Shown here in pieces: positions 62,130 through 64,000 of a stretch of 64,000 nt of DNA. The translations under genes and the position numbers were made by a program. Below the pieces are notes generated by a model. That model was not told where the DNA came from. It did not search any database and was given only the letters and a program-made list of their open reading frames with translations. The stretch spans positions 372,001 through 436,000 of the forward strand of contig NC_019751.1 of assembly GCF_000317435.1 (NCBI RefSeq), given 5' to 3'. Numbering within the stretch: the first letter of the stretch is position 1; each line of letters starts with the position of its first letter. The stretch comes from Calothrix sp. PCC 6303. Lineage in GTDB: Bacteria; Cyanobacteriota; Cyanobacteriia; Cyanobacteriales; Nostocaceae.

Positions 62130-62534
62130 CTAGATAAAATTACTTAAACCAGTATCATCATAATTATGGATATCCGAGTATTTACAACGCGACTCTCCTA
62201 ATGTATCGGATATTTTATTTAATGATTGATTACTGCTAGGGTTGACAGTATATTTTGGTAAAAATATCCAAGCTTGCTCTTCTAATCCTGCTAATTCTCC
62301 AATTTCCTGTGCCTGCTTTTCTAAAGCTTTTATGCAACTTATCGCTATAGATTGCACATCTTTTTTATTGTCTGAATTAGCAGCTACAGCGTGAGTTAAC
62401 CAAAACGATCGCACTGCTACAAGCATTACTTCTGTTTTACTTTTAATCAGATTAGATTGGATATAGCTCATCAATTTAATATCCATTCGTTTACATGGCT
62501 GATAACGCCAACGAAAATCAATTTGTTTTAACAT
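62130..62534 (-). CDS. small plasmid protein, candidate ParR-like adaptor
   Basis: 134 residues: MLKQIDFRWRYQPCKRMDIK, LMSYIQSNLIKSKTEVMLVA, VRSFWLTHAVAANSDNKKDV, IAISCIKALEKQAQEIGELA. Short, helical and basic at the start, downstream of the actin-like ParM gene in the same direction (212 bp). This is where a ParR partner of a ParM system is expected. The N-terminal FRWRYQP...MDIKL...I could be a ribbon-helix-helix. No sequence match confirmed; inferred from context. Confidence 0.5.
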   Translation of the reverse strand: MLKQIDFRWRYQPCKRMDIKLMSYIQSNLIKSKTEVMLVAVRSFWLTHAVAANSDNKKDVQSIAISCIKALEKQAQEIGELAGLEEQAWIFLPKYTVNPSSNQSLNKISDTLGESRCKYSDIHNYDDTGLSNFI

Positions 62535-62539
62535 AAGAA

Positions 62540-62602
62540 AAGGCAGAGGGCAGGAGGCAGAAGGCAGAGGGAGAAGGAAGGAGAAGGAAGGAGAAAGAAA
62601 AA
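62540..62602. repeat. GGCAGAGGGCAGGA heptad repeats
   Basis: AGGCAGAGGGCAGGAGGCAG followed by purine-rich GAAGGA units, upstream of the candidate parR-like gene. Confidence 0.8.
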
Positions 62603-62745
62603 ATAATAAGGAAAATAACTGAATTATTTGTCATTTTAAAAGCTAATCTTTTTGATCATTATATTTAAACTATTTAGAATAAATATGAACAATAAAACTT
62701 TGCTTTTTACTACTTTCTTACTTTTTATTATTAATTTTTCCTCTC

Positions 62746-63885
62746 TTATAATTTCTTCCCTCCTGCCCTCTGCCCCCTTCCTTCTGCCTTCTCATAAAAG
62801 TACAAAAACACGCTATAAACATCAGCCAAACGACTTCCAAAACCAACAGTATCAATCTCTTTTGGTATATCTGCACCAACCCCCCATAAACAAGGTGTTC
62901 CCGGATAATGAGAATTTAGTTCTCTCCTCATATAATCCGCAGTTCCACCGCAGAATAGGATTTCTGAAATCACATTTCGAGAAATTACTTGATCTAACCA
63001 ACTCGTTAGTACAGCAGCATATTCATTCCTGGCAAGCTTTACTGCTTTCTGAATTTGAAGTAACTCATGCTGTCTATTGATGTTATTGGTACTTCTGAGT
63101 AACCGTAGAAAAGGAGTTGAAGATATCTCACTTCCCGCAGCAACCACAGCAGGAGCAAGTTGTGAAGCAGTTTGTCCTGAAGTTCTCGCAACTACCTTCT
63201 CCAACAATCGAATCATTCCTAAATCACAAGTTTTTCCATCTGCTGCAACCATCCCCTTATCGCTGATTAACACTGATGCATTTCTATACCCCACCATCAC
63301 TAGTGCGATCGCTCTTGTTTTGATAGCTTGTCCCAGTTGCTTTTGGTAAGCAAGATAGATTCCTGCACCTTCGGGTAAACACTTGAATTGAGTCAATTCC
63401 ACACGCATTCTTCCTGCGGGTGTGGTGAAGTCTGCAAGTATGGTTTTAAGCTGCTTATAAAAACTCTCCTTATTCTCAAATTCCCCTGGTGGTAGCAAAC
63501 ACACCAGTGCAAGTCGAAATTTTGTTCCTAGCTGAAGTTTTTGTGAGGTTGCCCAAATTGAAGCCAATGTTTTGGCTACTGCACGTTCATACTTTAACTC
63601 TTTCAATCCCTGATTGGCATAATACTTACTTTTCGCTAAATACCCCACAGCAAAGGTTTCACCCATGTAATTTACCCATGCAGCATTCTCTGGTTCGGTT
63701 GTACCCAGAGTCTCAGAAGTTACCGAGTCTAGGGAAATCTTTACCACCTCCGGTTCCATTACCAAGGATGCTGGAATATTCTGTTTCAACGTGCAATAAA
63801 TACCTTTGGTTGAACTTCCACCAAAATCCAGAGCCAAAATTAGCTGTGGAGAAGAACGATTTTTCTGTTGAGTAGTTTTACTCAT
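62746..63885 (-). CDS. ParM/StbA-like actin-type plasmid segregation ATPase
   Basis: 379 residues. Actin phosphate-1 motif ILALDFGGSSTKGIYC (about 16-31), a VCLLPPGEFENKESFYKQL region, phosphate-2-like VMVGYRNASVLISDKG (about 196-211) and adenosine-like ILFCGGTADYMRRELNSH (about 308). It matches ParM/Alp-type actin homologues found on plasmids. The final residues (EKAEGRGQRAGGKKL) are encoded by the heptad repeat at 62753-62790 rather than by conserved sequence. First gene of the partition block; upstream region again carries heptad repeats. Confidence 0.82.
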   Translation of the reverse strand: MSKTTQQKNRSSPQLILALDFGGSSTKGIYCTLKQNIPASLVMEPEVVKISLDSVTSETLGTTEPENAAWVNYMGETFAVGYLAKSKYYANQGLKELKYERAVAKTLASIWATSQKLQLGTKFRLALVCLLPPGEFENKESFYKQLKTILADFTTPAGRMRVELTQFKCLPEGAGIYLAYQKQLGQAIKTRAIALVMVGYRNASVLISDKGMVAADGKTCDLGMIRLLEKVVARTSGQTASQLAPAVVAAGSEISSTPFLRLLRSTNNINRQHELLQIQKAVKLARNEYAAVLTSWLDQVISRNVISEILFCGGTADYMRRELNSHYPGTPCLWGVGADIPKEIDTVGFGSRLADVYSVFLYFYEKAEGRGQRAGGKKL

Positions 63886-63914
63886 GTTATTTCATCGATA
63901 AATGTGCAGCGAAG

Positions 63915-63948
63915 GAAGGCAGGAGGCAGAGGGCAGAGGGCAGAAGGA
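63915..63948. repeat. heptad tandem repeats upstream of parM
   Basis: AAGGCAGGAGGCAGAGGGCA followed by GAGGGCAGAAGG, the same STRR family as above. Confidence 0.8.
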
Positions 63949-64000
63949 ATAAGTCACTTATACAAGTCCTGACTTGAAATCACTGAACGTTCGTACCCTG

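Overview
The window looks like a large plasmid, or plasmid-derived replicon, of a filamentous (Nostocales-type) cyanobacterium. The evidence is frequent GCGATCGC-type HIP1 octamers, heptad tandem repeats (GGCAGTA/GGCAGAG type), short palindromic repeats inserted even inside genes, a CyRepA1-family plasmid replication protein at 39.9-42.8 kb, and a ParM-like/ParA-like segregation block at 60.4-63.9 kb. Product names rest on recognising protein motifs by eye; no database search was run.

Layout. (1) 1-10.2 kb: 5' part of an AAA-like/CHASE2 protein (minus strand), two RTX calcium-binding proteins, then a type I secretion operon (parvulin-like PpiC, an ABC exporter with an N-terminal cyclic-nucleotide-binding-like domain and a dead C39-like domain, and an HlyD adaptor). 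(2) 10.2-17.8 kb: an AAA-type signalling ATPase followed by a graveyard of relics (two transposases, a helicase, a DUF1348 protein) with an ankyrin protein, a DUF1186 protein and a pirin. (3) 17.8-39.7 kb: a GATCGG-rich island that looks different from its flanks. It is framed on the right and near its left side by two paralogous NB-ARC/WD40 STAND proteins of about 1214 residues. Between them lie small enzymes (SnoaL-like, two GNATs, hydrolase, VOC-like), a gene interrupted by a MITE with a 9-bp target duplication, and a minus-strand secretion cassette: two copies of [57/58-codon ORF + double-glycine-leader protein], a peptidase-containing ABC exporter with an intact C39 triad, an internally deleted HlyD, and ADYC-domain proteins. 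Four copies of one intergenic element carrying TTGACAGCCAGAAAAGATCG are scattered through this island at divergent gene starts. (4) 39.9-64 kb: plasmid backbone with replication protein, unrecognised backbone-type genes, GST, DUF1963, a Xre regulator, a two-subunit GMC dehydrogenase, a KTSC protein, a divergent radical-SAM/TcmP pair, a 1252-residue protein with RNA-polymerase/RdRP double-psi-barrel motifs, and the partition block.

The most notable item is the 54907-58665 gene. It carries a DFDGD motif preceded by an RSP segment, and further upstream an AFQFRLG...AKG segment. These are the two hallmark regions of the double-psi beta-barrel RNA polymerase/RdRP superfamily in one polypeptide, so a plasmid-borne single-chain RNA polymerase is a testable hypothesis. 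The second is the double-glycine secretion cassette, in which leader and upstream sequence are nearly identical between copies while the secreted parts have diverged.

No tRNA, rRNA or CRISPR array was seen.
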